DNA of 6,656 nucleotides from Candidatus Aegiribacteria sp. (GTDB lineage Bacteria; Fermentibacterota; Fermentibacteria; Fermentibacterales; JCC-6): contig DAOWJX010000125.1 of the NCBI GenBank assembly GCA_030640155.1, forward strand, positions 1-6,656, written 5' to 3'. Numbering within the stretch: the stretch's first letter is position 1; each line of letters starts with the position of its first letter. Below, piece by piece: positions 6,413-6,656 of the stretch. A model generated the notes under the pieces. That model did not search any database. It had not been told where the DNA came from and worked only from the letters and a program-made list of their open reading frames with translations. The translations under genes and the position numbers were made by a program.

Positions 6413-6656
6413 TGAGTGCTCCTCCTTTTATCAAACCTCACTTCCAGGCGTTCCAGTCTGGGGCCACTCTTTGACACGATTCTGAATAGATACCCCGACG
6501 CGAAGATCTCCTCTCCCACTTCAGGAATTCTACCGGTAACCTCCATAAGCAATCCGGCGCATGTCTCAGCCCATTTCGCACTTATATCACTCCGCAAGAG
6601 TTCAGAAAAGGTTATAAGTTTCATCGAGGCGGGAATCTCTATCCACCCGTCCTTAA
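6406..6656 (-). CDS. C-terminal end of a second CNNM/CorC (HlyC-like) protein, cut by the window edge
   Basis: The frame is open from the right edge to TGA (6408-6406), giving 82 residues with no beginning in the window. It matches the CorC_HlyC transporter-associated domain that closes CNNM/CorC proteins: a DGWIEIPAS strand, the helix ITFSELLRSDI, then AETCAGLLMEVTGRIPEVGE and the strands YLFRIVSKSGPRLERLEVRF. A Met within it (codon at 6624) could be mistaken for the start of a 72-residue gene, but the domain clearly begins before it. The full protein should have DUF21 and CBS domains off the right edge. Its stop overlaps the start region of the following CNNM gene, so the two are in one transcription unit. 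The domain is thought to sit beside the CBS dimer and influence transport. Confidence 0.88.
   Translation of the reverse strand, partial: KDGWIEIPASMKLITFSELLRSDISAKWAETCAGLLMEVTGRIPEVGEEIFASGYLFRIVSKSGPRLERLEVRFDKRRSTQC
6421..6426 (-). promoter_or_regulatory. Strong Shine-Dalgarno site for the second CNNM gene
   Basis: On the minus strand, AGGAGG within TAAAAGGAGG lies 8 bases before the GTG at 6412 and 14 before the ATG at 6406. The spacing favours the GTG as start. The site lies inside the coding end of the upstream gene, so the two genes are read from the same message. Confidence 0.8.

Noticed and set aside
6150..6434. Minus-strand open frame of 94 codons inside the second CNNM gene
   Set aside because: It is a frame-shifted shadow of the DUF21 domain; the real frame has clear membrane segments and motifs.
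6406..6624. Separate 72-residue small gene
   Set aside because: The frame continues to the window edge and the peptide is the end of a CorC_HlyC domain, so it is a gene fragment, not a small gene.

Overview
All confidently called genes in this 6.66 kb window lie on the minus strand, so the map reads from right to left. The organism looks like an uncultivated Gram-negative bacterium of the FCB/candidate-phylum type (Fermentibacteria-, Eisenbacteria- or WOR-3-like). This placement is inferred from three things: a subtilase with a FlgD-Ig/Por-secretion-like C-terminal tail, an orphan secreted beta-propeller protein, and clear Shine-Dalgarno sites with moderate GC. I cannot fix the phylum from sequence alone.

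Right block (about 3457-6656): a tightly packed operon-like cluster. It opens with the C-terminal end of a CNNM/CorC (HlyC-like) membrane protein that runs off the right edge. A second CNNM (DUF21)-CBS protein follows, lacking the usual CorC_HlyC domain; its start overlaps the upstream stop and it has a strong AGGAGG site. Next comes a 661-residue soluble protein, overlapping by 23 bases, that joins a degenerate receiver-like domain, a GGDEF domain with a GGDDF motif, and a long HEAT-repeat tail. The spacing implies co-transcription and probably translational coupling. A working idea is a paired CNNM ion transporter or membrane sensor coupled to a nucleotide-signalling or scaffold protein; this is inference.

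Middle (2131-3354): an unrecognised, probably exported beta-propeller protein, more AT-rich than its neighbours and separated from the cluster by a 102-base spacer with an imperfect direct repeat.

Left (290-1993): a secreted S8 subtilisin-like protease with signal peptide, prodomain, intact catalytic triad and C-terminal sorting-type domain. It has its own upstream spacer with an imperfect 16-base palindrome. The leftmost 289 bases hold two or three hairpins, a 9-base tandem repeat, a very AT-rich stretch, and possibly the last 39 codons of a convergent plus-strand gene.

No RNA genes, CRISPR arrays, insertion sequences or attachment sites were seen. The most unusual element is the CNNM / CNNM-CBS / pseudo-receiver-GGDEF-HEAT cluster.
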